A DNA stretch of 64,000 nucleotides from Avena insularis (lineage: Eukaryota; Streptophyta; Magnoliopsida; Poales; Poaceae), in assembly GCA_023614405.1 (NCBI GenBank), contig CM042688.1:375087331-375151330 (forward strand). Reading direction: 5' to 3'. The notes below the pieces were generated by a model, which was not told where the DNA came from, made no database searches, and saw only the letters and a list, made by a program, of their open reading frames with translations. Positions 22,207 to 34,879 of this stretch are shown one piece after another; the stretch's first letter is position 1, and each line of letters begins with the position of its first letter. Position numbers and translations under genes: made by a program.

Positions 22207-23834
22207 TGAAGGGAATATGCCCGAGAGGCATTAATAAAGTGGTTATTATCTTATTCCATGTTTATGATAAATGTTTATTTTACATGCTAGAATTATATTG
22301 ATCGGAAACATCAATACATGTGTGTTTAATAAACAAAAAGGGTTCCTAGTTATGCCTCTCTTATAGACTAGCTTGTTGATTAACAAGGTGATCAAGGTTT
22401 CCTGATCATGGACATTGGATGTTGTTAATAACAAGGTCACACCATTGGTGGAACGATGTGATGAACATTCATCCGAAGTATAGGATTACGATCAAAGTCA
22501 TTAGGTTTATATTGCTATAACATCATACGAAGTAATCTTAGTCCTTAGACCATGAGATCATGTTAATTGCTAACACCGGAAGAGTATCTTGATAACATCA
22601 AACGTCACACCGTAACAGGGTGACTATAAAGGTGGGTTTAGTGCTACGAAGGTGTTATGTTCAGGCTCATGGATCAAGAGTGGGATTTGTCCATCCGATG
22701 ACGGATAGATATACTCTGGGCCCTCTCGGTGATATCACATTGAAATAGCTTGCAAGCAAGTGATATGACCACTAGAATGTTATATCACGGGAACAAGAAA
22801 ACAGTGCATGTCGGTAACGAGATCAAACTAGGTATGGAGATACCGATGATCGAATCTAGGGCATGTAATATATCACGAGACAAAGGGATTTAGTTACTAG
22901 CGTTAAAGGTTCTCACGATCACAGAAGTCATCGTTGAATGTGTAGGAGTCGGTATGGATATCCAGGTCCCGCTTCTGATTATTGATCTGAGAGGGTTCTC
23001 GATCATGTCTACATTATTCGGATACCGACACCATTTGGAGCAAATATGTTTCAGATAAAGATTTAAGAAAGTGCTGGAATTATTTCAATAGACACCGAAA
23101 CTGTTTCGGGTGCAATTGCTGAAATTGGTTCTGCATGTAATATTGAAATGTTGTAGGGGGTTTTATGTGAATGTTTGTTAATTAAAGTAATTATAAAATT
23201 ATGAATAAAACAAATAAAAGAGTTTTATTAAATGAGAGAGAATTAAATTTCGAGAAATTTAATGCATTTAAAGTGGAGACTTTAATGGAGAATGTGAAGA
23301 GGCAAATTTATGTGGAGGGGGTTACCACCACATGAATGGGGGAGGTGAAGGCTCACCTCCATGGGGCGCCGGCCATGGGAGGGGTACCCTCCCATCCTCC
23401 TATAAAAGGCCCCCCCTCTCCTCACTTCTCTCACATAGCACCTTGTGAAGGATCTCTCTCCCCCTCTAGAATTATTCCCCCATGGTCTCGGATTAGCGAG
23501 ATACATGTTCCCGGTGGCATTTCGTCTAGAAGGAGTTGCTACTTCCGCTGGATCACTGGAGCGAGGAGGTGGAGGTTGTCTGGTGGCTTGAACGTGTGTG
23601 CGAGTACGGATGCGCTGCTGAGTTGCGGCGCTCGAACTTCCTCACGATATTGAGATCGGCAAGTGTACGACTACATCAACCACGAGTTCTTACTCGTTAA
23701 CAAAACTCGTTGTCTTCGAGGGTAAGTTCTCGATGGATGTATGTCCACCCGTTGCTTTGTACCTAGTAGATAGATCTTGGCGTGTAGTTCTCATCGTAGG
23801 AATTTTTTTTGTTTTTTATGCTGCGGACCCAACA
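22207..23834 (+). repeat. Element E 3' LTR (1628 bp)
   Basis: TGAAGGGAATATGCC to GGACCCAACA. Relative to LTR1 it lacks a short block around 23017, where LTR1 has CGAACCGTAGGGTGACAC, and carries many point differences. Confidence 0.9.
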
Positions 23835-23839
23835 AATCC
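23835..23839. repeat. Target-site duplication of element E, right copy (AATCC)
   Basis: Matches 15611-15615. Confidence 0.9.
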
Positions 23840-24230
23840 AGTCCCTCTGACTAGGAAAATCTATGGTAGCAATGAATTTTTCAAACACCACCATCACGCT
23901 GTAGTGCCATTGGTTGTCAAATCTGTACGGTTTATATGTTATTTGTATCTTAGCAGCATGATACTCGCGTGCTTGTAGCTGTAAGTGCATGGGCCTAGGG
24001 AAACATTGGTTACCTGATAGATAAATATCAACACGCTGCACACGTGGCAGCTCGATACATGCCATACTATAGACGTTTTGGAGGTACTAGTTCCCCGAGT
24101 GCTTTGCAATCGCAATCCATTCTCCGTTGTCACCAACCCAGCGACCCTTGTTTTCAAATCCATCATCATCCCATGTTCCGGGTATGTCATCATCAACTAG
24201 TACAATGCTTCTATTATTGGATTTTCTAGT
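23840..24230 (-). pseudogene. Host-like gene fragment, central portion (between elements E and B)
   Basis: Minus strand, from the element B site leftwards: SIVLVDDDIPGTWDDDGF, GRWVGDNGEWIAIAKHSGN, one TAG, then MACIELPRVQRVDIYLSG. Next comes a donor-like GTAACC at about 24015 and an acceptor-like CGTACAG at about 23928. RFDNQWHYSVMVVFEKF follows and continues across element E to 15615. The upstream side runs through the element B target site to ADATRKSN with no gap. Two nonsense codons (about 24080 and 15525) make it a pseudogene. Tryptophan-rich VGDNGEW followed by ELPRV resembles beta-propeller-like DUF295 segments; this is a guess. Expression and localisation are unknown. Confidence 0.5.
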
Positions 24231-24235
24231 GGCAT
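24231..24235. repeat. Target-site duplication of element B, left copy (GGCAT)
   Basis: Repeated at 59323-59327, 35 kb away. Confidence 0.95.
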
Positions 24236-24749
24236 TGTTGGGGATATACTTTCCGGGTATCCTCACAGTTCCTCACTGACCAGGGTGGCCCACTTCAGGT
24301 TAGAGCTTTGCTTCATGGGCGGCCCAGTCAAGGAGAAAAGACGGAGTCCAATCCGGCTACTGGAAGGCCCAGAAGACTTACCGACTTAGGCCCATAGTGT
24401 TACTTGTAGTTCAAGATGTACTCTGTAACCGACTCTTAGTCGTACCCGGATAGATCTCTCCTGTAAACCCTAGGCCGGATATCTATATAATCCGTCCTAG
24501 GGAGAGCCTTTAGGGCACCTACCTCATAGTCTACAATCTCAACTCGCACAGGCGAACCCTTGTAATCCATATTCCGGCTCTGCCGTATTACTAGATTGCT
24601 AGCAGGAGTAGGATCCGTCCAAAGCCGGCGGATTCGAACCTGGGTAAACTTGTGTGCTCACCGTCCCGGAACACCGTACGTCTCACACTCCTCTCTTACG
24701 CACGCCTCGAGGACTCCCTCATGGCGTACTTGTCATCAATCCGACGACA
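24236..24749 (+). repeat. Element B 5' LTR (514 bp)
   Basis: TGTTGGGGATATAC to CAATCCGACGACA, with a TATATAA box at 24484-24490. Confidence 0.95.
24484..24490 (+). promoter_or_regulatory. TATA box in element B 5' LTR
   Basis: TATATAA about 265 bp before the LTR end; the partner in the 3' LTR is at 59057-59063. Confidence 0.6.
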
Positions 24750-24750
24750 G

Positions 24751-24769
24751 TTGGCACCCACCGTGGGGC
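24751..24769 (+). other. Primer-binding site of element B
   Basis: TTGGCACCCACCGTGGGGC starting one base after the LTR; nearly the same as that of element A. Confidence 0.8.
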
Positions 24770-26593
24770 AAGTGAGCTTCGGATCTGCGTTCTGAGCGGA
24801 ATCTACAAGAATCGGAATCGGCGAAACTATTGTCGTCGGTCGCATCCTCTATGCCAGCGATGTCCCTCTCATTGTTCTCGATGAGACCTAGATTCTGGCT
24901 AGGGAGGCTATGACAGCCTACACCATCATGTCTTTTGACAAGATCAATGTTTACATCGGTTTTGTTGAACCTATCCCACCCACCTTAGCAGTGATGATAG
25001 AGGCAGAAGAATCTTCTGGGTCCCCTTTGTCCACGGTGGCGGCAGAGTTCCGGATCTCAGAAAACCCTAATCCCAACCAGCCCGGACCAGTTGCGGAGAT
25101 AGTGGAGAAATCTGAGCCTGAAGAAGACCTAGCAGCCCAAGTCAAATCTGGAGTGGATCTCCTTGGAGAGGCAGAATCCTAGATCGACCCACCCACTGAA
25201 GTCAAAATCCAGGAGGAGCATATCAACGACACTTATTACGGCTCTGATGACGTCGGGACAGATATTCCTTTCCTAGGGTACACGCTACGACGTATGATAT
25301 TGCAAAACTCAGGCGTGGACGCAATTCTTGAAACCATCAAAAGTTTCAACGAAGTTGATCGCGAGAGCCACAGGTACCTCATGAAGCACGCATCGCAGTT
25401 CGTCGGATATGTGGGATCCGGATCCGGCTCTGCCGATGCTGGAGACAACACCGACTCTGTGCTAGAGGCAATTGGAACAAATGCCGACATACCCGCATCC
25501 TCAGATGAATCGATGACGTCAGCAGATTTCCAAAAGTTCTCTGCGGAATATGAAGAGGAGTATAACTCCAAAGCTATAGAGGAAGGAGAATCCATGGATG
25601 AAGGATCCGAGGAACACTCTCCCCTAGCGCAGGATGACATGGAAGTTGGAGATAATCCCGAAGTCCAGATGTCCGAAAGTACCGATCAGAGCTTGACTCT
25701 GGGAAATGGACCCAAAGCCGTATTTGCTACCAACGCTGCCAAGAAGGCAAAGAAGAAGAACAAGACCCCGACAAAAGACCCTCTGGCAAAGGAGGTGATT
25801 TCCGAGGAATACGAGGAAGACTCGGATGGAGCACTTATCCCAGAAGAGCCCAAAAAAGAAGAACCGGTGGATGGGCACATGATCACTGAAGGTGCGCGTA
25901 AATTCATTGATGCTGCATTAACCACACCTATTCCTATTACTGTTGAAGAACTGGACGAGAGGGCACAAGCCCTAGAAGCGCGTCGTCAAGTACTCCTCGA
26001 TGAAGCCAAAAACATCGAGGAGGAAAAGAAACGCATAGCATCTGCGGAGAAGTACAACTGCAGGCAATACCAGAAGACCAGGAAGCGCCATACTAATGAC
26101 AACCAATTCCCGCAGATCCACGTCATCCTTTTCGGAGAAGAGATGGGGAAGCCTCAGAAAGATAGCAAAGGGGATTGGGTATATCCAACCCTAGTACAGA
26201 ATATCGTGGCGGCCCGAGAAATTCTATCGGCTAATCCATGCCCGGAGGAGATCCGGTGGGGAATCAAACTACTCAACAAGGGACTGGAGCAGCAAAAGGT
26301 CGCCATGTCCGGAAGTCAAAAACTAGTCTCTGATTCTGACAAATGTCGCACAGACCCGGCATGGGCTGACGTAAGACCCCAACGTGTTCCGGAGCAGCAC
26401 CACCGCCCCGATCGTAGGGAAGATCATTACTCGAGAACCGGATCTTCGAGACAACACCACAAAACTGCCCGTGGCTGGCGTAATGTTAACCTAGTTGCGG
26501 AGCAAGAGGCAATTGCTGCACTGAATCCGAGGAACCCGCTCCGGCGAGAGTCGAAAGACCACAGGGATGATTATAAGGAGAAATGTCGGGAGG
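24770..26593 (+). pseudogene. Element B gag, N-terminal part
   Basis: The frame shows IGETIVVGRILYASDVPLIV near 24820-24880, aligned with the start of element A's gag. After an in-frame TAG (24889-24891) it resumes at REAMTAYTIMSFDKINVY, and after a second TAG (25180-25182) it stays open for 470 codons. That part has an acidic Ser/Glu-rich middle, a lysine patch (KKAKKKNKTPTK, near 25745) and a coiled coil (EELDERAQALEARRQVLLDE, about 25945). A basic RHHR-type tail follows. At 26594 it is cut by element C and resumes at 32675 in a consistent frame. The coiled coil and acidic region are typical of the long Tat gag N terminus. Confidence 0.75.
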
Positions 26594-26598
26594 AGGAC
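26594..26598. repeat. Target-site duplication of element C, left copy (AGGAC)
   Basis: Repeated at 32670-32674. Confidence 0.9.
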
Positions 26599-29500
26599 TG
26601 TGGTCTCCCCGGATTATTCATCCGAGAAATCCCGGTTATGCATACATCCATGTTCCCATGATTAGTGAGCCGTGGAACATAACCGGCAGGTACCATTACA
26701 TTATCCGAAACATAACGAAATACAAGACTTACATAATTGCCATTATGGCTACATCATCATTAGCAGCGGAACATCGCCAAGCGCAGAGCCCAATCATGCC
26801 TCAACCTACAAGCAGCTGACTGGGAAGACGACCTAGCTTGCTGGATGTCACCTTAACTTCCTGAAAGTCTGGCCAAGTAAATAGCTAGGGACACAGCCGT
26901 GAGTACTTTTGAATGTACTCGCAAACCACCAAGGTATGTGAACAAAGGAAATGCAATTATGGCTGTGGCGAATACCTCTATCTGGGGTTGCTTTTGAAAA
27001 GCCTAAACTAACTTTGAAATTATGGCATCTCCATATCTTTGTTGAAAACGAGTTTTGAAAACATGCTTCTGTTTTATAAATCCATACATCTCCATATCTT
27101 TGTTGAAAAAGAGTTTTGAAAACAGTTTTTGTAGTAAAACCCCTTTTTAAACATCTTCGACCCCTCTGGTCAAAACAAAGCCTTCGAACTCGGGTTCCCC
27201 TGGAACCTTCGTCCTCATCGTACTTGTTTCCCAGACAAGCACAGTTTGGGTACTCCTAGCCAACATCTTTACAACCGTCCTTGACCATGGACACGGCTAT
27301 TCAAATAGATTATACTCTGCAGAGTTTGCACACTTTACCAACAAGAATCAATACATCCGCCGGGATTCAACCACGGCCCACTACCACTGTAGATGGGGGT
27401 CCGGATAATCAAACCTAACCTTTCGCTTGTCTACACTAGCAAAGGCATGCTTTTCCTCTTGGGTTTGTTCTCCCCGGCAACAAGTATGTGGCTCCCAACC
27501 ATAGTCCTTCCTTCCGTACACGCGCATACCCAAGCCGCACCTCGGCGTATACCTTAAATTTGGTGACTCCACTTCCTTCCGTACTACCTAAGTCATACCA
27601 TCCACAGGAGACCCAATTGTTGCACCGGACTCCTGTTAGTCCAGGCTCACTCTTGCCGAAGCAAGCGACAGGCGTCAGATCCTTGATCTGGGGGCGCCCG
27701 CCCGGAATTCCAGGGATTCCTCTCTATAAGCATGGTATAAGTTGCCTCGGCTAATACGGACAAACTACGAGTTAAGCCCCAACAACCTGGGGTAATGTGG
27801 TTGCGCGGATAAAAATTGTTCCAGAAAAGGCGTAGAACATCCCATTCACATTTCCACTTCTCCTCATCACCATTTCTTTTGTTAAAACTTTCACTGGGAA
27901 TGATGCCTCTTCCCAGGGTTTTACAAAGCCGTTTTCGAAACATTTATAGTGGGGAGAATCCCAAAACAGTTTATTTTCTCCAAAACCGGGGTTTTCCAAC
28001 AGGGTGGGATGCTAATCATCTTATTCCCGATCTAAAGGGATAAAATGGTAGGTACATCGGGGTGGTGCCTCGAAGGACACGAAATCATAACTTGGAGGAG
28101 CCAAGTTACTACCGCAGTAGTTGTAAAACAAAACATGCATGTAGATAATGCAATTTATAAAGAGGATATAAAACAGGTAAACGGGATTAGGACATATATC
28201 AGAGTTCAGGAGTGGTTGCTTGCCTGTGATCAGCAATAGTCCCTGGACTTCTTCAGATGACCAAGAATACCCAATAAAATAATAATAAGAAATCCCGTTC
28301 TTCGTGTCGTCAGACACTCACACTATCGTCGTCATCGGGTACACATGCAAGAAGACAATACTACAATCAATACAAGACATACAAACATCACAGCATACAG
28401 CAAACAAACATAAGAATTACTACTGAACTTGGGAGGTTTTGGAGAGGTTGGTATTGGTGGTGGAATTACTAAATTGCCACTAGGTGTTTTTCTCTTGGAA
28501 GATGGTAGTCTAGGATAGAGGCAAGGGACTTGGGTTAGGGTTCTATGGTAAGTAGGATACCAAGGGATAACCATGATATCCTCAGATAGGTCTTGACAAA
28601 ACAAAACCATCACAAGTGGTTTCACTTGACTATCAATTTTCTAGGATTAACTATGCTTTTTATAGTGGATTAAACTCTAGTTTGAGGAAATAATTCACCA
28701 GAAAAGTTCTGGAGCTCCAAAAATTATTTCCTTGGATGGTTAGGTAGTACTTGATGTACTGAACCACCTAGAGTTGGAATCATGTCCAAAGAATTACCAG
28801 AATGCCCTGGAAATTCCCAAAGATAGTTCTAAATGCTTCTTCTCCTTTCCACCAGAATAATTCTACAGGAGTTATTGAGTTTGTTCCAAGGTAATATGAT
28901 AGGTACTCAGATTACCTTTCTGTAGGAATTGGATTTACTCATTTTGGAGTTGCCAAACTCCTGGAGTGATTTATTTAGTAAAAATACCCCTTACAGAAGT
29001 ATTTAAATCACTAAAATCCAACCAGAGCTGAATAAATTCTGAGCTACTGGGGTTTGGTACATATTGATAATATGAGGTAGTGGGAGGTGGAATCAGGTCA
29101 ATACCACATTTGGTTAGACCTGGGGAATTTATCTAAGGCAGACAGGGGCTGGTTTGGTTATTTTTGTTAAAGGCAGCCTACTATTCACCTTGGTACGAGA
29201 CCTGTGCTGGAAAAGAGGTATTTCAGATACCTTATAGTAGGATTTTGGTTCAACACAAATGGAATTGTAAAACTCCCTGTGGAAATTTATTCGAGTTCCA
29301 GATACATTTCAGCAGAAGAATTACCAGCATGTTTGAGAAAACATCAGAGTACCCCTAGAAAATTAGATCTAGGCATCTGGACTTGATTTACCATTTTATT
29401 TGGATTCAAATTGAACCACTATTTATGAGATCTGGAGATAATCATAAAAATGAGATTAGCATTGGGCCGGTATTCCTCAGGGGAACGGGCCGCACAGGGG

Positions 29501-32500
29501 CGGGCCGGCCCAGCTCGCTAGGGAACACGCGCGGGAGGGAGTTTAAACTCCAGCCGCGGGTCCCGCTGGTCAGCCACCCGGGGAACGAAGCGGTATCGGT
29601 CGCTTCTGGCCGTCGGATCGATTAGAAATCAACGGTAGAGCGCCTTTCTCCTACCTCGCGACACGCGCGGTGGCGGAAACCCTAACTAGGAGGGAGGCGG
29701 GTTAGGGGAGGGCTTACCGTGGCGTGAGGCGATGGCGGCGTCTGGTCGGCCTTGACGCCTCGGAAGCATAGAATGAGGGGTGGGAACGACCCTTCTGACG
29801 ACAGGAGGAGTATCGCGCGAGGTTGTTGGCATGCATAGGTCGGAGCTCACCGGAGAGCTCTTCCGAGGTTGCTGCAAGGAGAAAGGGGAGAAGGGTTTGC
29901 TAGAGGAGGTCAAGGAGGTCTCAGCAACAGAGCTCTAGTCTCGGTTCTTTAAAACGGCCGAAGCTTTTACTCCTCCCTTTCATGGGCAGTACAGAGGAGA
30001 GGAGATGCTGGGGAGCTAGGGGGTGATAGATCAGAGCTAGGGGAGCCTTGTGAGGCTACATGCAGGTGGAGGAGGGCTCGGCTGAGGTCACCTCGAGATC
30101 GAGCTCAACAATGGCTGAGAGGTGTTTTCTCTCCTCTCCTAGCCAGTACAGAGCGAGGGAGGGGAAAGTGGAGCTAGGGGGTGGTGAGTGGGGAGCAGTG
30201 GGGGCGAATGGGGGCGTGGGGAGGCGTTGGGGAAGGCCCCTGTCCAAATATACTAAGGAGGAGGGATAAAGGTAGTAAATTAGCCATTTTGGAATGGTGG
30301 AGAGGGAGGGATGGCTAAGGATTGGTCCAGAGGGAGGTGGAGAGGGGTAGTAGTGGCATTTGGGTCATGCAGGGGCAGTGAGGGAAGCTGGGGTGATTAA
30401 TTGTTAAGATCCTTGTAAGATCTTTGATGTCTCTCTCTTTCTACTAGTACAAGGGCAAAATGGGTAATTGTTGGGTGGTGCTACAGTGCTAGACGACCAG
30501 TGGGGTGTCCTGGTGTTGAGGATGAGCTTTGATCAAGCTTTGGTGAAATTTGGAAATGGTTTAGACTAGTGGTTAGCTAGTTTGCCAAAATTGATCCAAT
30601 TGTGGGTTGTGAAGGAAATACAAATATTTGCATTAGACCAAAGGAGAAAATGGTACTGGTAGATAGATGAGGTCAAGGTATACTTCTAGGATTTATTTGA
30701 GATTTTTCAGAGGAGTTTTAGTCCTTCTAAATACAATTACTCAAAAAGGACAGAAATGATTTCTAGAAGATCATTTAATAAATTTGTATAGGAAAAGGGC
30801 GGATTTTGATGTGGAAGGGTCCCAAATGTGAATACCCAGTTATGGGAATTTTCCCAAGATTTATTGGGGATTAAAAGTATTTAAAACAATTATTATTCCA
30901 ATTCGGCCATTTGAGAAAATGGACAAAAAGAAATAATAAATCTTCTCAAAAATATTTATTTTTGAGATGGAAAGATAGGGTATGATATGTGGAACTCACA
31001 TGCGCCACAAGTTGGGGAAGTGTTTTGGTAACAACCAAACTTTCCTTTATGGAGGGAGTTTTGGAGATTTTGACTATTTAAGGAATTAAATAGTTTTGTG
31101 ACCAAAATAATTATGGATAATTATTGATAAATCTTTTTGATCAATATAGATGAGCTAGACAAGGTGTAGCAAGCATTTGCAACATTGTGGAATGGATTTC
31201 CATCTTGAAAAGGAAGGAAAACAAGGAGTTGATGATCTAGGGTGTTGTTATTTTTATACCACCAAAACATGCTTACATCTTGGAGCTCAGAGCTCACCTT
31301 GGTTCAAAGTATGGATGGATAGGTAGACCAGGTCATATAAAGGAACATGGCAGGAGCTGTTTGGATTGATAGCATTTGAGGTGATCTAGAAGTGATGGAA
31401 AACTTTGTTGAAATTAAGGCTGCCATGCAGAAAGAGTCATGAAGCCTTCTAAACCATGTGGGTTTAATCAGCATAGAGATCCATTTGGAGCAAGTGAAGT
31501 AGGTTTTGATAGACATAAATGAGTAGAACACAACCATGCATAGAGTTGGTCCATAGGAGTTTGTATGGTGATGTGAGCTTCTACCAAAGTAGGCATGATG
31601 ACTAGTTTTGCAGGAATTGTTATTTTCTTGCCTTTAAAACCATCAAGGATGAGTGGGTTGAGGGATGATCTAACCAGAGTAAAATGTGGGTCTTGGTAGT
31701 CCTTAGGAGGGTTAACAAGATGGTTCAGGTTCATTTCCAAAAATGCACATGGTTTGAGAAAAGGAGGCAATCAAAAAGGTGATGCTGAAACTGTTTCCAG
31801 ACAACCAAAATTGGCAGTTTTAAGGAATTTGACTAGAGTATGAGAGGGAATGTTTTTGGAGGAGTTGCAAGGTATCAGAGCTTTACCAAAGGGGTGATAT
31901 AGAAGTGTAGAGTGAGTATAAGAGGTCCTTGCTTGACATTGGTTTTCAAGAACTTGGAAATATCTAGAATGGAAATCTTCAGAATGGATCTGGTTGAGGG
32001 TTTTAGATGATCACCTAGTGGCTAGGGATCATATCAAGGTTTTTGTTCTTGTTTAGGGATTGAGGATTTGGGAATCTCTAGGTCCTAGTGATGAGCTTCT
32101 AAGTTAGCTCATTCTACTACCTAAGCAAACAAATCAATCAGCAGATCAAGGCAACTCATCTTATAAACAAATCAACTATTCTAGGGTTACCATCAAGCCT
32201 AGCTTGGGTAAGGTTGGGGCATTTGAAGAGGTTGAGTTTTGAATAAGACGAGGGTTCTTGGTATCTCTACTAAGATTAGAATTCAAATGCTTTTGGAAAG
32301 AGTTTTTGAGAACACTAGAGATAAGGTTAGTTGAGTGTTCTATCTTGAAAACATAAGGAGATTGTAGTATATATCTCTCCATAGTTTTGTGAATATAAGC
32401 TACCAAAATAGTTTTGGTTACATAGGCATCTTGGCTCATGTTTTGAAATGCCAGAACGTTTGAGAATATGTAAGGTAAGCCAAGATAGTTTTGGTAAATA

Positions 32501-32669
32501 GCTTTTGTCAACTGAGGTTGAGGTAAGGATTATCCTAAGATACACATCATAAGCAAAAGTGCAAGAAAACAACAAACAAGCACTGCACCAAAGCACAAGA
32601 AAAGTTTTTGTTCGCCCTGATTTTTTCATTCTAGACAACTAATCAGGGTTGCTGAAATTGGGTGTTACA
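26599..32669 (-). mobile_element. Element C: probable 6.07-kb solo LTR
   Basis: Bounded by an AGGAC target duplication. In minus orientation it starts TGTAACACCCAATTTCAGC and ends GGGGAGACCACA (TG...CA). I find no internal second LTR, primer site, polypurine tract, gag or pol, so it reads as one very long LTR left after LTR-LTR recombination. The middle (29460-30260) is GC-rich with a TATA-like GTATATTTGG on the minus strand near 30245 and an oligopyrimidine leader. The rest is AT-rich. Long LTRs with this layout occur in the Sukkula/LARD-like gypsy derivatives of Triticeae. The reading frames within it have no recognisable domains. It split element B's gag. Confidence 0.7.
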
Positions 32670-32674
32670 AGGAC
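32670..32674. repeat. Target-site duplication of element C, right copy (AGGAC)
   Basis: Matches 26594-26598. Confidence 0.9.
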
Positions 32675-33999
32675 CGACAAACAATGCCACCTCCTAGACA
32701 TGAAAGCCGTCCGGATGACGGACGAAGGAATGACGGACACCATGCTGGGACAAGCCGGTAGGGGGCTCGTCATGATGAAGACCCTCCCCGGAACCGGAAT
32801 AATGACGCTCTGGATAGAGGCCGGCGATCAGCCAGAAAAAACTCAGCTGCTCCACCCTCTCCACCAAGTAGCCATCACAACGGCCCCCGGGGAGGCAATG
32901 GAGGGCGTCGTGGTGGAGGAGGTGGTGGCAGAAGCCGAAGTCCAGCTCCAAGGCACCGCAGCCACAGCCGACATTCGGGACGATCTCTATCCCCGAACGA
33001 TGCAAGGCACAGGATCAACTCCAACATAGAGGCGTGGCGCTACGAAAATGATGATATCTACATGGGCCCAAAATGCTTCGGACCACGCACCAGAGCTACA
33101 AGATTCCCGGAAGGATTTTCTATCTCAAGACATATCCAAGCCTATGACGGCATTGCTTGGCCAGATACCTGGCTACAGGATTTCTTCCAAGCTTGCTGCA
33201 TCGCCAAAGTCGGAAATAGCCTGGTCGCAACCCGATATCTCCCACTTATGTTGCGGAAGACGGGACGATCATGGCTTAATGAACTTCCGGAGAACACCAT
33301 CCACAACTGGTATGACATGCAAAGTGCGTTCTTTCGGAATTTCGAAGGCACATACCGGAGGCCCTGTACGGTCGGAGACCGACAACATTGCACCCAGAAG
33401 GCCGGAGAAACTTGCCGGGATTACCTCGAACGATGGGATCGACACCAAGAACTCCTGTGAAGGAGTAAATGATCAAACTGCGATTGACGCTTTCATTGCA
33501 GGTCTCCCAATTGGTCTACTGCGTCATCGCTTGAAATGCGACAAGGTCACTGATTTGGGAGAGATGATAGAAACAGCGAGCAAATATGCAGATGCTGACG
33601 ACGATGCAGAGGGATTACTCAACGCCCAAGCTGTACCATAGTCGGCAAAACAACCAAAGCAATAAGCTCAAAAACGCAAGAACACCTCGGAAGAAAAACC
33701 CAACACGGAAATGGCAGTGGTTACTGCTACTTTCGGGTCTGGAGGACGAGGAGGACGTGGCGGCGGCTGCGGGTGTGGTCGTGGGACTTCGAGACTCCAA
33801 GGTAGAGGAGACCAACAACCAGGCAAAACCTACACTTGGGCCGACATTGCCAATAACCCAAGCATACACCACTTGGATTCCAATGGGGGCTCGTCCCACA
33901 CCAATGCAGAGTGTCGTTTCAATGACGACATCAAAAGAGAGGATACCACTGGCTACAGAGCTAAGCGGAAAAGGGAAAGAAGAATCCCGAAAAGGATAA
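32675..33999 (+). pseudogene. Element B gag, C-terminal part (capsid and nucleocapsid)
   Basis: It continues gag after element C with an Arg/Gly- and Ser/Arg-rich linker (GGRRGGGGGGRSRSP, near 32910), then the capsid: YMGPKCFGPRTRATRFPEGF, AYDGIAWPDTWLQDFF, MQSAFFRNFEGTYRRP and CRDYLERWDRHQELL (33062-33460). A shift near 33450 moves the frame to NDQTAIDAFIAGLPIGLLRH. A further shift leads to a glycine-rich nucleocapsid (GGRGGRGGGCGCGRG, about 33735) with a degraded zinc knuckle (HHLDSNGGSSHTNAEC), in which the first Cys is replaced. At least two frameshifts make it non-functional. Confidence 0.8.
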
Positions 34000-34021
34000 A
34001 GAGACCAAGGAAGATTCCGAC

Positions 34022-34663
34022 ATGGAAGAAGCCGATGCTTCAAATCCCAAGCCGGAAGGGAAGAAAAAATTTCCGACCAAAAAAGACACTTATGTCACCT
34101 TCCTCGGATCTCAACCAGCAAAGGTCAAGAAAGTAGTTCTACATCAGCTCAACGCAATAGTTCCGGCTGTCCCCCAATACCTGGACTGGTCGGAAGTGGC
34201 AATCACATTTGACCGTGTTGATCATCCGCCTAAGCTACATAGGCGAGGAAAATACGCCTTAATCGTCAATCCACTTATTGACGGTTATGGTTTCTCCAAG
34301 ACCCTCATGGACGGTGGCAACAGTATCAATATTCTCTATGTCAAAACGCTATGCCGGATGAAGATCTCGGAGACCCAGCTGAACCGCAGCCCTATGATCT
34401 TTCATGGAGTTGTCCCAGGAAGACAAGCTAATTCCCTGGGAGAAATCACTTTGGATGTTACCTTTGGAACTCCAAAGAATTATCGGACAGAGGCACTTTC
34501 CTTCGAAGTGGTCCTGTTAAAGAGCGCATACCACGCTATATTTGGACGTCCGGCTTACTGGGCTTTTATGGCTCGTCCGTGTTACATTTACAATATGATG
34601 AAAATTCCAGGTCCCAACGGCGTAATCACCATCAGGGGAGACCCGAAGAAAGCGCGAGAGTGA
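34022..34663 (+). pseudogene. Element B aspartic protease
   Basis: A 213-codon open frame with QYLDWSEVAITFDRVDHP, then the active-site loop LMDGGNSINILY. FHGVVPGRQANSLGEI, IFGRPAYWAFMARPC and MMKIPGPNGVI follow. It aligns along its length with element A's protease. The active site reads Asp-Gly-Gly, common in this lineage, rather than Asp-Thr-Gly. A TGA at 34661 cuts off the link to RT although related sequence continues past it (AFAEAVLHAQEYQEIKKS). The protease would cleave the Gag-Pol polyprotein. Confidence 0.85.
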
Positions 34664-34879
34664 GAGGATGGAAATGCCGCCTTTGCTGAAGCCGTGCTGC
34701 ACGCCCAGGAGTACCAGGAGATCAAGAAGAGCATAGATCCGTCCGAGATGCCCGCAATGAAGAGGAGGTGACAAAGCCGAATCCGGAGTTCATGGCATCA
34801 GAAGAGATGAAGAAGACGCCATTGAAGGATGATGACCCCTCCAAGGTGACCTAGATAGGCGTAGGCCTAGATAGCACAT

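Larger units (their letters stand above)
15616..23834 (+). mobile_element. Element E: complete but decayed Ty1/copia retrotransposon
   Basis: An 8.2-kb element with 1.6-kb LTRs, a tRNA-iMet-type primer site at 17272, a polypurine tract at 22196-22206 and an AATCC target duplication. The interior shows the copia order gag, integrase, RT, RNase H only as short scattered matches, and no frame survives beyond about 85 codons. By-eye LTR comparison gives about 50 differences in 1.6 kb plus a 26-30 bp deletion in LTR2. The LTR wording resembles Maximus-like copia families of Triticeae, which I cannot confirm. Confidence 0.9.

Noticed and set aside
29460..30260. GC-rich, CpG-rich block that looks like a gene promoter and first exon
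   Set aside because: It sits inside element C, matches the layout of long gypsy LTR promoters, and no frame there shows a domain.
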